NCBI GenBank assembly: GCA_047967505.1 | Contig: CM106539.1 | Direction: 5' to 3' (one strand) | Length of the DNA: 64,000 nucleotides | Source: Dipteris shenzhenensis | Lineage: Eukaryota > Polypodiophyta > Polypodiopsida > Gleicheniales | In this document: positions 20,896 through 32,023 of the stretch, piece by piece | How positions within the stretch are numbered: the stretch's first letter is position 1 | Layout: each line of letters begins with the position of its first letter | The notes under the pieces: model-generated | The model's database searches: none | What the model was told of the DNA's origin: nothing | What the model saw: the letters and a program-made list of their open reading frames with translations, nothing else | Made by a program: the position numbers and the translations under genes

Positions 20896-21943
20896 TATGG
20901 CCACATGCATTACAACAGCTTGATGACACTTCAGAAGCACTCTATGGTTGATGCATTGCCACCTCTTGAGATACCTCCACATGCCTGTGAAGGGTGCATT
21001 TTAGGCAAGATGCATAGGTTCCCGTTCAAAAAGGATGGTTCAGTTAAAGCTGTCCGCAAATTACAGCTTATACACAGTAATATCAGTCTATGGTCCCATG
21101 AGGACTCCATCATTAGGTGGTCATCTCTACTTTGTTACCTTTATTGATGATTACTCCAATTTCACTTGGGTCTTTGGGTTGAAGTGCAAATCAGAAGTGT
21201 TCATGGTGTTTAAACACTTCTCAGCCATGGTTGAAAATGAAACCGGACTCTGACTCAAGCTACAGACATTGCGCACAGATAGAGGTGGGGAATACTTGTC
21301 TGCAGATTTTGATGCTTTTCTAAAAGGCAAGGGTATTGTGCATCAGCTCACAGTGAGGCTGATCCCTCAGCAAAATGGCAAAGCTGAGAGGAAAAATAGA
21401 ACTCTTATGGAGATGGACAGATGTATGCTGAAAAGCAAACACATGCCTCACAAATTCTGGCTTCAAGGTCTGATGTGTGCCAATTACATTTTAAATCGGG
21501 CTCCCACTAAGGCTTTAAAAACAAAAACTCCCTATGAGGTCTGGAATGGGAGAAAGCCCTCAGTGGATCATTTCCGAGTCTTTGGATGCCTTGCTTATGC
21601 TCATGTGCCAGTTGAATTTAGGCACAAGTTGTCAGATAAGGCAATTAAGTGCATATTTGTTGGGTACAGTGCAGAAAGCAAGGGGTACCGTCTCTACAAT
21701 CCTGCTACACGCAAGATCATTGTCAGTAGAGATGTGATATTTGCAGAAAATTCAGCTCACACTCAGGCTGAATTTCATATGCCTTCTTCTTCAAAGGATG
21801 TCTTTCAGGAGTTGCTACCCATTGCCCTGGGTTCCCCTGCTGATATTTCTGATGCAAATCAGAATTTACAGTCACCTCTCGATGCTTCAGTTCAGCCACG
21901 GGATGTCTTGCCACCTCCACAGGCAGTGGAACAGGTGGTGTAG
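20896..21943 (+). pseudogene. Copia C integrase
   Basis: YGHMHYNSL and ACEGCILGKMHRFPF are the zinc-finger H and CxxC parts. The core carries FVTFIDDYSNFTWVFGLKCK in one frame, LRTDRGGEYLSADFDAFLKG in the next (21269-21943), and PQQNGKAERKNRTLME with the catalytic Glu. A frameshift near 21090 and a stop near 21250 break it. FRVFGCLAYAHVPVEFRHKL and the C-terminal linker follow. Stop at 21941. Confidence 0.9.
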
Positions 21944-22060
21944 CAAGAAATTGCAGACATACATGCAGCAAAAACAGTCCCAAACTGACTGTTACAGACT
22001 CTTAGGGAGAGTAAAATTGATGCTCCATTACCTGGCAGGACTCGCAGTGCAGCAAGGCAC

Positions 22061-23098
22061 ATGGAAGGTGCTAATTCAGTCGAATCAGCATATGCAGGTA
22101 CTCTTCTTGATGAGGAGGAGCCTGCCACATTCAAAGAAGCAAAGGACAATGTACATTGGATGAATGCCATGCACGATGAGTTGCAGTCCATTGAAAAAAA
22201 TCAGACTTGGGATGTTGTAGACTTGCCACCAGGTAAACATGCCATTGGCACACGATGGGTTTTTAAGGTCAAACGGAAGCCAAATGGCTCCATTGACAGA
22301 TACAAGGCAAGGCTGGTTGCTAAAGGCTATGCTCAAAAAAAGGGCATAGATTATGAGGAGACATTTGCTCCTACATCCCGGATGACCACCATCCGATCTG
22401 TTATTGCAATGGCTGCACATTTTGAGTGGAATGTTCATCAGTTGGACATAAAAACAGCCTTCTTAAATGGAGACTTGCTGGAAGAGGTGTATGTCAAACA
22501 ACCTCCAGGCTTTGAAATTACAACAAATGCACTTCAAGTATGCAAGCTAAACAAAGCTTTGTATGGGCTGAAACAGGCCCCTCGTGGATGGTATGCCAAG
22601 ATTCATGCCTTTTTGACCAGCAAGGGGCTGCACAATAGTCCTACTGAGAGCACCCTCTACATCAAAATGGATGGGGGGGAAATTTTAGTCATCCTTCTTT
22701 ATGTTGATGACTTACTGCTCACAGGGTCCAATGAAGATAAAATTGCAGATTTCAAAGCTGATTTGCAGACCACCTTTGACATGTCAAATTTGGGGCTGCT
22801 TCACTTTTATTTGGGGATCCAGTTCTCTCAAGAGAGACGTGGCACTGTTATGTCTCAGTCCAAGTATGTGCAGAAACTCTTGGACAGATTTAACATGCAT
22901 GATTGTAAGCCCGTAGCCACTCCCATGGAGCCGGGGCTGAAACTCACAATGCATGATGCAGGAGAATCAGTTGATGCCACATCTTACAGTCAGGCTGTTG
23001 GATGCCTCATATATCTTTGCAACACCAAACATGATATTCAGTTTGCAGTATCTCAGGTGAGCAGGTACATGCACAGCCCAAAAACTATGCATTGGTAG
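22061..23098 (+). pseudogene. Copia C reverse transcriptase
   Basis: An almost intact RT: WVFKVKRKPNGSIDRYKARL, QLDIKTAFLNGDLLEEVYVK with the first catalytic Asp, ALYGLKQAPRGWYAKIH, and the YVDD box at 22700-22711. SYSQAVGCLIYLCNTKHDIQ and VSRYMHSPK lead toward RNase H; the frame ends with TAG at 23096 where copia F keeps Trp-Gln. The RT itself may be the least damaged part of this element. Confidence 0.93.
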
Positions 23099-23624
23099 GC
23101 AGTTAAGCGCATCTTCCGTTATTTGCAGGGCACGAAGTCTTTTGGCTTGTTATTTCCTAGGGGGGCTGACTTGCAGATGCATGCCTACAGTGATTCAGAT
23201 TTGGGCTGGTGATTATGACACTAGGCAGTCCACTAGTGGCAATTGTTTCTTTTTGGGTAAATCTTGCATTTCATGGCTGAGCAAGAAACAATCTACAGTG
23301 GCTACCTCATCATGTGAAGCAGTTGAATGTGTCTGGCTGCGACGTCTATTTGCTGATCTTCATCTGTCTTTGGAGGGTCCTTCTCCAATTCTCACTGATA
23401 GTCAGAGTGCCATTGCAGTGGCAAAGAATCCAGTGTTTCACGCTCGCACGAAGCACATTGAGGTTCGCTATCACTACGTCAGAGAGAAGTTGCATGCAGG
23501 AGAGATCAGTATGATCTTTGTGTCCACACATGACAACGTTGCATATATATTCACCAAAGCACTACCACGTGAAAAGTATGAGGCATTTCGCAGTGCCCTG
23601 AACTTATATCCGTTTGGCGATTGA
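23099..23624 (+). pseudogene. Copia C RNase H with deletion
   Basis: NCFFLGKSCISWLSKKQSTV, then SSCEAVECVWLRRLFADLHL. Copia F has SSCEAEYRAAFTATVECVWL here, so about nine residues including part of the catalytic Glu region are deleted in C. HIEVRYHYVREKLHAGEISM and FTKALPREKYEAFR close the domain; stop at 23622. Confidence 0.9.
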
Positions 23625-23650
23625 TCAGCCTTGTACATGACATTGGCACT

Positions 23651-23659
23651 GCAGGGGGG
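23651..23659 (+). other. Copia C polypurine tract
   Basis: GCAGGGGGG directly precedes the TG of the 3' LTR. Confidence 0.85.
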
Positions 23660-23950
23660 TGTTAGAATAATAGATATAATTCAGCAGTGACCAATGTAAT
23701 TTAATAAGCTAGTTAGGGGCACTTTTCCCTCTTTAAGAGGTTTTTTCCCCTAACCGCAGTTAGTTCACTAACTATGGTTAGTGACTACTAAGGTTTTGTC
23801 ACTAGGACAAAACCTTATCTCTAGTGACAAAACCTTATCTCTCACTCTTTCAGTTGTACTCTTTACACTCTTCTATTGCAACTCAGCTCTCAAGCTTTCA
23901 GCTCTCAAGTTCACACTCTCTTGCTCTCTCTCTCTACGCAATCTCTCACA
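23660..23950 (+). repeat. Copia C 3' LTR
   Basis: Same termini as the 5' LTR but 35 bp longer because of two short tandem duplications: about 20 bp around GACAAAACCTTATCTCT (23795-23840) and 15 bp around AGCTCTCAAG (23885-23910). These arose after insertion. Confidence 0.93.
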
Positions 23951-24805
23951 GTTTTGGTTGCCAGAATCTTTGGAATATTGTTTCAAGCACTGAGGTCAAT
24001 CCTACTCGACCTACTACTTCTGGTAATGTCTCTGGTAGTGCCTCACGCTCATCTAGTAATGAGTCCAATGCTACTTCTAGTGCAGCTACATATTCCACTA
24101 GAGGTACTTTGCCTCCTACTCAGGAGCAGATTCGATGGGATGGGTGTGATGCCGAAGCACATGCCTTGATTGCTCTTTCAGTGAAAAGGGTCATTATCCC
24201 TCATATCCGGTCTTGCAAGACAGCTAAGCAAGCATGGAATCAGCTTGCATCCTTATATCAGGTGCGGAATGAGGCGAGGGTTACCTGTCTCCACAAGCAG
24301 TTGAAGGACTTTAAGCTTGAAGAGGGTGGTAATTGGATGCCTATCTTACGAGTGTGAAGGATTTGAAAGAGCGGTTGGCCAGCAATGATGAGGTAGTTCC
24401 TGATTCTCAGCTTGTTTCTAATACCCTTGATGGGTTTCCTGACTCGTATCAGAGCTTTGCTACTACTTTGAGGTTGGTTGCAGGTGGCAGTGCCAACCAT
24501 TATTCCCTTGCCCAGCTGGTTGCCCTCTTACTACAGGAGGAACAAAGCTGTGCAAACAAAAATGCTTCTTATGGCTAGTCATCAAGCCTTTGCTGCACAG
24601 CATAAAAACAAGAGCAAAGGCAAGGTTTCAGCTTACACATGCTGGTCAGTCCCATGATCCCTCTTCTTCCGAGCAGGAGAAGAAGAAAAAGAGATGCAAC
24701 TATTGCAGGAAACCTGGGCATGATATCTATGAATGCAGGAAGAGAATTGCATCTGAAAAGAAGAAAAAAGAGTCTGGTCTTGCAGTATCTGGTTCTCCTA
24801 GTTAA
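23951..24805 (+). pseudogene. Copia B gag, C-terminal part
   Basis: Gag resumes with NLWNIVSSTE (one frameshift from the N-terminal piece). It contains HALIALSVKRVIIPHIRSCK and AWNQLASLYQVRNEARVTCL, the UBN2-type gag core, then a frameshift at about 24330 and a CCHC knuckle CNYCRKPGHDIYEC near 24695-24736. Gag B and gag C are related but clearly different families. Confidence 0.85.
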
Positions 24806-25422
24806 GATGATTGACATGAGTCAGCTAATTTTGCAAATGACCAGCATTGGGATTTTCTTGTTACTTGTCAGTATAATCCTGACGTTCATGATGCAGGACG
24901 GTTTATGATGCTTCAAATGCCTGGTTTTTTTATAGTGGTGCTAGCAAGCACATCACTTTCAGCCAAAAGTTATTCAGCTCACTTGAGCATGCATCTAAGG
25001 GGGGGACAGTTACATGTGCATCATATACAAATGAAAGGCATTGGGCAAGTTGCCATTACTTCTGGTTCTGGTGGTCTAGTCACTCTAGACGATGTGCTTT
25101 ATGTACCAGGCATCTGCAAGAACCTCACGTCTATTTCAGCCATAGCTACTTGTGGCTATCAGGTTCTCTTTGATGGTGTTCGATGTGTGGGCTATGATGC
25201 TACACATGCCTTTACCATGATGTTGAATGGCACATTGACTAGAGGGCTCTACAAACTTGATGCATATGATAGATGCTTGGATGATGCTGGACTTGCAGAG
25301 ATGCGGATGCCTATGCTGTTGATACTTCTACCATGGTAGATACTCATTTGTGGCATGAGAGGTTTGGACACATCAACTTTGGGTCTTTGGCGAAGTTACA
25401 GAAGGATGGTATGTCCAAAAAT
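24806..25422 (+). pseudogene. Copia B protease and start of integrase
   Basis: The protease motif reads NAWFFYSGASKHIT near 24920-24960: the catalytic Asp of the DSG triad has become Tyr, so protease activity is lost. DDVLYVPGICKNLTSIS follows. Integrase begins LWHERFGHINFGSLAKLQKDGM and breaks off near 25420 where foreign sequence starts. Confidence 0.85.
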
Positions 25423-25677
25423 GCGAGGAATCAAACGAATGTGTGCATATCCGACCAAAGGCAAAACAAGCTCACGCCTGATACAACCTACCCGAGGGCA
25501 TGCGCTGCTTTGATTAATGTAATCATTTTCGGCTCAAAGGGAACGGAATGCAAGCTTTCAACTATTTCTGAGGCAGTCTTCCCTTTGGAGTGCAGCTCTG
25601 CCATGATAGCATCCTGAAACAAGCGAGACAAGTCACTGTTACGCCTCCACTGTATGGCATCAAGAATCACATTAGTA
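25423..25677. other. Foreign insert with a captured host exon in copia B
   Basis: Between integrase residues KDGM and KMHHFAFPKDG lies about 255 bp with no copia similarity, and the CxxC of the integrase zinc finger is missing. AAAATGC occurs at both junctions (about 25419 and 25677), which could be a short target duplication or repair microhomology. The insert contains the antisense HAD-phosphatase exon annotated below with intron sequence on both sides. Confidence 0.7.
25492..25613 (-). pseudogene. Captured exon of a PHOSPHO/PPsPase-like HAD phosphatase
   Basis: On the minus strand a 122-bp exon, framed by a TTTCAG acceptor and a GTAGGT donor, encodes DAIMAELHSKGKTASEIVES and LHSVPFEPKMITLIKAAHAL then G. 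This matches the segment MMxELHxxGKTIEDIxxxLxxxPxHPxxIxAIKxAHALG of plant inorganic pyrophosphatase 1 / thiamine phosphate phosphatase-like HAD hydrolases, just before their conserved CDLRIVSDAN motif. Keeping introns means it was copied from genomic DNA, not from mRNA. It is one isolated exon, antisense to the retrotransposon, so it cannot make the enzyme. Confidence 0.75.
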
Positions 25678-26570
25678 AAATGCATCATTTTGCATTTCCC
25701 AAGGATGGGAGAGTTGGTGCATCTCGCAAGCTGCATTTGATTCATAGTGATTTGTGGACCCATGCGGGTTGCAGCTCTTGGGGGATTTTATTATTTTGTC
25801 ACATTCATTAATGACTTCACTGGATATACTTGGATTTTTGCCTTGAACTTAGTAGAATCCCGTGGCTAAGAGAAAGAATCGATCAGTCATGGAGATGGCC
25901 AAATGTAGGTGGCCAAATGTAGGTTGAAAGGCAAGCACTTGCCTAACAAATTGTGGTTGGATGCCGTTATGTGTGCAAATTACATTTTGAACAAATGTCC
26001 CACAAAGGCATTGAAGACCATCACACCTCATGAGGCTTGGACAAGTCTCAAAGAAACTCAGCATTTGGGCCTTCTCTATGAGGCTGATTCTTCACTTGTT
26101 ATGCATGGATTCACTGATAGTGATTGGGCTAGCTGTTCAGCCATCCGTGTGTCAAATAGTGGCAATAGTTTCATGCTTGGTACTTCTTGCATCTCCTGGT
26201 TCAGCAAGAAGCAAACTACAGTTGCTACTTCTAGCTGTGAGGCTGAGTATAGAGCAGCTTTTACAGCTATAGTGGAGTGTGTTTGGCTCCGGAGATTACC
26301 TGCAGACCTTCATGCTTGTCAGACTGCTCCTACCCTCGTCTTCACTAATAGTCAGAGTGCTTTGGCTGTTGCCCGAAATCCAGTTTTCCATGCCCATACA
26401 AAGCATATTAAGGTTCACGATCACTATGTCAGAGAGAGATTATCAGCAGGTGATATTCAATTGTCTTATGTTCCCACTGAAGACAACTTGGTAGATCTTT
26501 TTACAACGGCTCTTTCTCAACCTAAGTTTGAAGCTTTTCGGCAAGCTTCAGTACCTTTTGTGACTTGATA
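25678..26570 (+). pseudogene. Copia B integrase remnant fused to RNase H, RT deleted
   Basis: KMHHFAFPKDGRVGASRKLH and LIHSDLWTHAG resume the integrase, a frameshift follows, then LPNKLWLDAVMCANYILNKC. After EAWTSLKETQ the sequence jumps to LLYEADSSLVMHGFTDSDWA, so the integrase tail and the whole RT catalytic core are deleted. RNase H is almost intact: ISWFSKKQTTVATSSCEAEY, HIKVHDHYVRERLSAGDIQL and DLFTTALSQPKFEAFR, ending at 26566-26568. Confidence 0.9.
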
Positions 26571-26667
26571 TGTTATGCTGCTATATCCCTGTAGGATGAA
26601 CATGTGCAACCATGACATTAGTTATTCAAGTATTCTGAGACGTGACCACGATACTTCAGGCCATACC

Positions 26668-26680
26668 ATGGAGGGGGGTT
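26668..26680 (+). other. Copia B polypurine tract
   Basis: ATGGAGGGGGGTT directly precedes the 3' LTR. A near-identical junction is found on the minus strand at about 59210-59225, showing another member of this family. Confidence 0.85.
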
Positions 26681-26950
26681 TGTAGGGAATTCTATGGGCT
26701 ATCTATACGTGCCACTCATTCCTTGGTATGTGCCTTGTAGGTCTAGTTATAGGCAATTAGGATAGTTGGTACAGTTAGTACATGTACCAGTTAGGACACT
26801 TATTCCAGTTAGGACACCCGGTCCTAGGGTTTTGTTGTATTGGGTGTCTCTTGTACTATCTCATTCAGTTTTGCAGCAATTCATTATAGCAGCTCGTTTT
26901 TGCCTCCATTCCTTGTTTTCTTGAGCTTCCATTGCTTGCCCTAGCCTACA
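26681..26950 (+). repeat. Copia B 3' LTR
   Basis: Begins TGTAGGGAATTCTATGGG, ends CCCTAGCCTACA, followed by the TTGTA target duplication. Confidence 0.92.
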
Positions 26951-26955
26951 TTGTA

Positions 26956-27951
26956 CAGCATGGTATCTGAGGGGGACCCGACGGGGAGAGACTTGACAGT
27001 GTGAGAGGGAGAGGGGATAGAGTCGAAGACTAAGCTGAGACAGGAGCAATCGTCAAAGGGGCCCTAGGGCCAGAGAAGTCTTTGAGAGGCGGTAAGCTGA
27101 GGTAGAGCCACCTGGGACGGTGCTATCCCTCAATTCTTCTCGCTACTGAGTCGTCCTCATGTCAACGTCGTCTTTGGTACTTTCAGTACCCTTTCGCTTC
27201 TCTTGTCCTTCTTGTCCTTGAGTTTGTGTTTTTCCTTCTCTTTCTCCGTTTTTCGGGCCATGTGGGAGGATCCAAGTCGAAAGGAATAAAGGAGGGATGA
27301 GTGTCCACTTTTCTGGTGTTCTGATGTCTCATCTCCCCATCCTAGGGATGCAGCAAGGGAGAATGCAGCAGTAAGAAGGAGAGTGAATGGGTTGATTTCT
27401 AGTCAAGAGGAGAGGCAAATAGAGAACAAGGATTGCTGGCAATGAGAAAGTGCTAACAGTCCAAAACCAAGCTATTTGCCACATGGAATGGGTCATCATT
27501 AGGTCGTTGCGAAGGGGCAAGGAGCAAAGCTGATGTAGTAGGGGCAATGGCAAATTATGATGGAAGGGCACTGGCAGGTGGAGAGGCGTTGAGAGATGGA
27601 GCCGCAAGCACGGGGGGAGCTATGATGGAGAGGTAGTTAGGGAGGGAGTTCAAGCTAGGGGGGACATCCACAAAGATAAGGAGGGTCATGGTGGAGAGGC
27701 AAGCCCGAGGGAGCTCAGGTGGGACAAGGAATGAGAGGAGGCACAAGGAGGGAGTTGTGCCAGGGGGAGAACCAGGGCGGTGAGGAGGTGAGCAATGCGG
27801 GGAGGAGCTACATTGCAAAGAGAGTAGGGTGGGAACGAAGCGCAAGCGTGGAGGGAGCTCTACAAGGTGGGGAGGGAGCTCAAGTGTGGGGGGTGAGGGC
27901 AGGGTAGGGAGGATTGGAGCAGGGCACGAAGGGAGCTACGCACAGAGGGGG

Positions 27952-27989
<38 letters not shown>

Positions 27990-28002
27990 AAGAAAGAAAG
28001 AA
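26956..28002. repeat. Purine-rich low-complexity intron sequence ending in (GA)n and (GAAA)n
   Basis: From about 27560 the plus strand is dominated by GGAGGGAGCTC-like purine runs and ends in (GA)n at 27953-27985 and (GAAA)n to 28002. It resembles the CT-rich 5' regions of the minus-strand LINEs in this window. Long open frames here are compositional. The microsatellite directly abuts the 3' end of the next LINE. Confidence 0.6.
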
Positions 28003-28228
28003 ATTTTATTAAAGGTCCACGGAAGGCCATACATGGCCTATGGGACACAAAATCATCCGAAAGGAAAATACATCATCAACGATGCGCCAACTAGGTGGCC
28101 TCATCGTAATACCGCTAAGATGCCAAAAATGGCTACAAAAATCCTAGATACAAAATGAAATGAAATAGAGTACCAAAAATGCCTAGATACAAAATGTAAA
28201 ATATGAAATATGAGGAACATCGTCTTCC

Positions 28229-29090
28229 CTAAGGGGTCTGTGATCCAAAGAAATGATGGAAGTCATGGCCATCGACCATGCCTCCTGCCATGAGTGTGAA
28301 GATCTGGGCAAGTGTCAAATGGGCTGCTGGCGGTGCCAAGTCTCCATGGAGCAATCTCCTTCGAAAATCTGCCATCATCCTCCGTCGTCTAGAAATAAAG
28401 CGACGGGTACGGCCTCTGTGTAAGATCATCCTGCGGTGCTGCCGGATCATGTCATATGTACATCCTCGGGGTGGAACCATCGGTGCTCTCTGGCAAGATG
28501 GGCTATCTCTGTGCTCATGGTCCTGCGCCTCGTCCTGCTCCTCATGAATAACCAGGTCGGCAGGGATGCGACGGTGCTCTCTGAGGAATCTCTCTCTGTA
28601 TCTGGTGATCTCCCTGATGAACAACGCTAAGCAATACTGATCCTCATACTCCATAATCCGAGAGAGAGGTCCAAATCCGTGCCCAAATAAACAGTGAAAT
28701 CTGCCACGGATCTCATAATATAAAGGGCATCTGCAAACAAAGTGTTCCTCAGTCTCCACCTCCCCCATAGTGCAACAAGGGCATATCCTAGTCTCTCGCC
28801 TGGGTCTATGTCCGGTAGCTGTACGACGCATCCTGCCGGCCTCAACGTCTAATCTGTGGGAAGATACCCTGAGCTGGCCCAAGGCAATCCTGAGTGAGTG
28901 CGACATATGAATGCCGATATATCCTGGGGATATGATGAAGCCATCCTCTGAAATCCTGAGAAAATGGTCACGATATGTGGCCATCTTCGTAGGAAGCTCC
29001 GTGGGATGAACCCAAGTGCGAAATGTGTGTAGCTGCAACAAATCTGCCCTGATAACCTGGCTGAGCTCATGTCGAGTGAGAGGGAGGCGA
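28229..29090 (-). pseudogene. LINE 1 ORF2, C-terminal part with zinc domain
   Basis: After a frameshift near 29090 the sequence reads LLQLHTFRTWVHPTELPTKM, LRVSSHRLDVEAGRMRRTAT and the CCHC unit ICPCCTMGEVETEEHFVCRC (28786-28727), C-x2-C-x(9)-H-x(3)-C, which probably helps the RT bind its template. The remaining 150 residues are basic and end at 28229. Confidence 0.8.
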
Positions 29091-30717
29091 GGGCATCTAT
29101 GCTGTATCGAAATGGTGGCAGCCTATCCATATCCAAGCCCAGCGAGGTGAGCCATGTGAAGAGTGTGTGGTACCAACAAAAAGTATGACCTCTCTCCGCT
29201 AACATCTGCGAGGATGTCAGTGCTAGCCACGGTAATCGTGCTCTGCTTGCTGCTGAGTCTCTGAGCGCCCTGATCCTATGCAAGTATGTAACTGACTGAA
29301 ATGCTGCATCTAGCGCTAGGGGTGTAGCTCCGAACTCTGCGAACGTAATCTGATGCGGTACCGTGGGCTTCGCTCTGATCAATCTGGAGAACATGATGAT
29401 CTGTAACCTCTCTACTCGTCTCCAATCTGCAACACTGAGATCTCCTGCCCAAAAGGGGCTAGCATACATGACTGCAGGTCTCACCAGCGTATCGAAAAGT
29501 AAGGACTTCGTGTCGGGATGCTGAAAATGTGACTGTGCACACTGCCTCTCGAGAAGAGCCAAGGCGGCATACCCTCTACTGATCCTATCTCGTGCTGCAT
29601 GCGTCATGGTGAAGACTGGACCTCTAAATGTGGCACCCAAATATGTATACTCCCTGACTAGCTCCACCTCCTGCCCATCAAATGTGAAAGAGAACTCGCC
29701 TCTCCTATAAACCTGGTATGACGTGTTGAAGACCATGACTTTGGTCTTCCCAAGGTTTACAGACAACCCTCTGTCCTGACAAAAGCTGTGGAGTGCATGG
29801 AGATGTGCCTGTAAACCCTGCTGGGAGGAAGAAATAAGAACCACGTCATCTGCATAGAGGAGAATCGGTATCGTGGATCCTGCCAGTAAAGAACCTGTAC
29901 CACCCATCGTCTGTATGTACATCTCTAACTCATCGATATAGAGACCAAAGAGTGTCGGAGACAAAGGACACCCCTGCTTCACCCCTATCGTACTGCGTAC
30001 TTCCCCCGACAGCCCCGCCCGTGTCCTGACTCTACCTGTGACTCTCTCATACAAGGCCATGATCGCCCATTGAATCTCCCCATTGAATCCCAAGTCACGA
30101 AGTCGCTGGAAGAGTCTGAAACGCGGCACAGTGTCAAATGCCTTTCTGAAGTCCACGAAGCAACAATAGAGCCGTTGCTTACGTGACTTCGCCTCCTCAA
30201 TCAAAGCCCTGAGTGTGAAGATATGATCTAGAGTCGAGTGCTCTGCACGAAATCCTGCCTGCCCTCTAGCTCTCATGCCTGTCGCCTCAGCATGGTCATT
30301 TATATGTCCTTCTAGAATGGTCGCATAAATCTTGGCCATGACATGGCCAATCATAATGGTCCTGTAGTTCGACGCCTCCAAAGGATCCCCCGACTTGTGT
30401 ATGGGTACTATAGTATTTTCTAGCCAACTAGGTGGAAGACCTGTACAAATGGACTCATTAAAAAGACGGGAGAGGACTGTAGCTAAGGCATCAATCCCAT
30501 GGATTACATACTCCGCTTGCAATCCATCATGGTCCTTAGCTCTCCCAGTCTTGAAACGATGAGCTGCTGCTCGGACACTATTGGATGAGAATAAGGCAGA
30601 GGAGGTGGGTCTAGGCACATGGGATAAGTCGATCTGTGGCTGGTCTAGAATATCATATAAAGTGGAAGTATAGGCAAGCCAAACCTGCGGGTTTGTAAGA
30701 GGAGTTTGAGATTTCAA
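29091..30717 (-). pseudogene. LINE 1 ORF2 reverse transcriptase
   Basis: A long open RT domain: IVPIHKSGDPLEASNYRTIM, GQAGFRAEHSTLDHIFTLRA, CCFVDFRKAFDTVPR (first catalytic Asp), GVKQGCPLSPTLFGLYIDEL, and ILLYADDVVLISSSQQGLQA with the catalytic YADD near 29845-29856. The thumb follows. This is the best preserved LINE RT in the window. It performs target-primed cDNA synthesis in intact relatives. Confidence 0.9.
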
Positions 30718-30777
30718 GCGAAGGAATTTCTTCCAGAATTCCTTGGAATCACAGCTGAAAAGTAAACTTCTCAGCTC

Positions 30778-32000
30778 CTAATCATTCCGGGCTAGAAATT
30801 GGCACTTTTTGCGTCGCACCAAACGCTTGCAACTCTTCTTGGTCTCAATGAGGAGGGGAGACTTCTCCTGTGTCTCAAGGCGAAGCTTCCTGCGGAGTTC
30901 TTTACACTCCTCATCATACCATCCATTACAAGGCACAAGACCGACTGGTGGAGGACTGGATGTGTGGCAAGTGACGGGGAAGGACTTGTGGGCTGCCGAG
31001 ATGATGGAGGTATGTATAAGGTCCCACCGATCCTGTGTGGAGGGTAGGGCATCGAGAAGGTGCGGACGGAGAAGACCACTCAGGTGCTGGCTATAAATAT
31101 CATCAAACTGGTGGTCAAAATGAACCTCATAGTATGGCTGACGCTCATGATGTCTAGAAGGGGGGGCATGAGGAATCTGGGTAAGAATAAAGTGCAGACG
31201 TGCATGATCGGCTGAAGGCATAAAAGGATCGATTGTGAGGTTATGTACAAAAGGGATTAAAGTCGGGGGACCCAAGACGTAATCAATGACGCTCGTACCA
31301 CCACCCGCGAAGGGAAAACATGTGGCTGTGGATGAATGCGGCCACTGTCGAAGTCCATTATAAATGACCATGCCGTGCGATGAGAGAAGCTCCAATAGGC
31401 GATGTCCCTGATCTGTCACCTCTACCCCTCTATCTGAAGATAAGCGTGGAAAACTCTCATCTGGGGCAGCTGGAACTAAGACTGGATCCTCAGCAAAGTC
31501 CAAAATCTCTGCCTGATGTCCTCGCGTTGAAGTCTCCTAAAAGGATGACCTCTCCGCGGCGTGAGTACTCCAATACATCGGCCGACAAATCCTCAAAAGG
31601 TGACTGTCCTGGTCCATCTGAGGCATAACGAGACTGTCTCGGGGGAAAGTAGCATACTGCAATAAACAAGTCTCTCAGGGGGGGTCTCCTGATCCGTACC
31701 CAAAGATATCTGGCCCGATGGTCTCTCCTCATGACTGTGAGTATCGATCTGAGATGCTCTCTATAAAGAACTGCCACACCGCCAGATCCTCTGACTCCTC
31801 CTGATCGTCTAGTCTGCTGTCGAAAGACAGACTCCCAGGCATACCCTGTCACCTGCGGCAAGCCTCACTCTGGGCTCTCATGGGTCTCTGTAAAGAAGAC
31901 GATGTCCTGATCAAAAAAGGCCTCTCGTAAGTTGCCAGGCTGAGCTGTGAGGGAACCATTACAGTTCCAAACTGCGAAACTCAAGCTATCTGGCAGACTA
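30778..32000 (-). pseudogene. LINE 1 ORF2 endonuclease domain
   Basis: APE-type endonuclease read in pieces. WNCNGSL and DIVFFTETHESPE (catalytic Glu) are followed by an in-frame TGA near 31866. Then GVRGSGGVAVLYREHL, EVILLGDFNART (31560-31520), a frameshift near 31500, GTSVIDYVLGPP and PSADHARLHF with the final S-D-H triad. YDEECKELRRKL begins the link to RT. Confidence 0.85.
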
Positions 32001-32023
32001 CGTGTCCCATAGGCCTCGTGTCG

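Larger units (their letters stand above)
18003..23950 (+). mobile_element. Copia element C, full length, nested in B
   Basis: A 5948-bp copia element with LTRs (256 and 291 bp), tRNA-Met primer site, purine tract (GCAGGGGGG) and perfect 5-bp target duplication GTTTT (17998-18002, 23951-23955). Order gag, protease, integrase, RT, RNase H is complete but has several stops, frameshifts and a deletion in RNase H. It is clearly the same family as copia F at 50860-57059, sharing LTR, leader and protein sequence. Being inside B, it is younger than B. Confidence 0.96.
16351..26950 (+). mobile_element. Copia element B, internally deleted, hosting copia C
   Basis: LTRs of 248 and 270 bp, a tRNA-Met primer site, a purine tract and a 5-bp target duplication TTGTA (16346-16350, 26951-26955) define the element. 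Copia C is inserted 101 bp into its gag. Without C it is about 4.65 kb. The pol region lacks most of integrase and essentially all RT: sequence passes from an integrase segment (CANYILNKCPTKALKT) straight to RNase H. It also carries a foreign host exon. It is therefore non-autonomous and dead. Confidence 0.93.

Noticed and set aside
27555-28158. Open frames in purine-rich DNA
   Set aside because: Low complexity and microsatellite sequence; no motif and no splice context.
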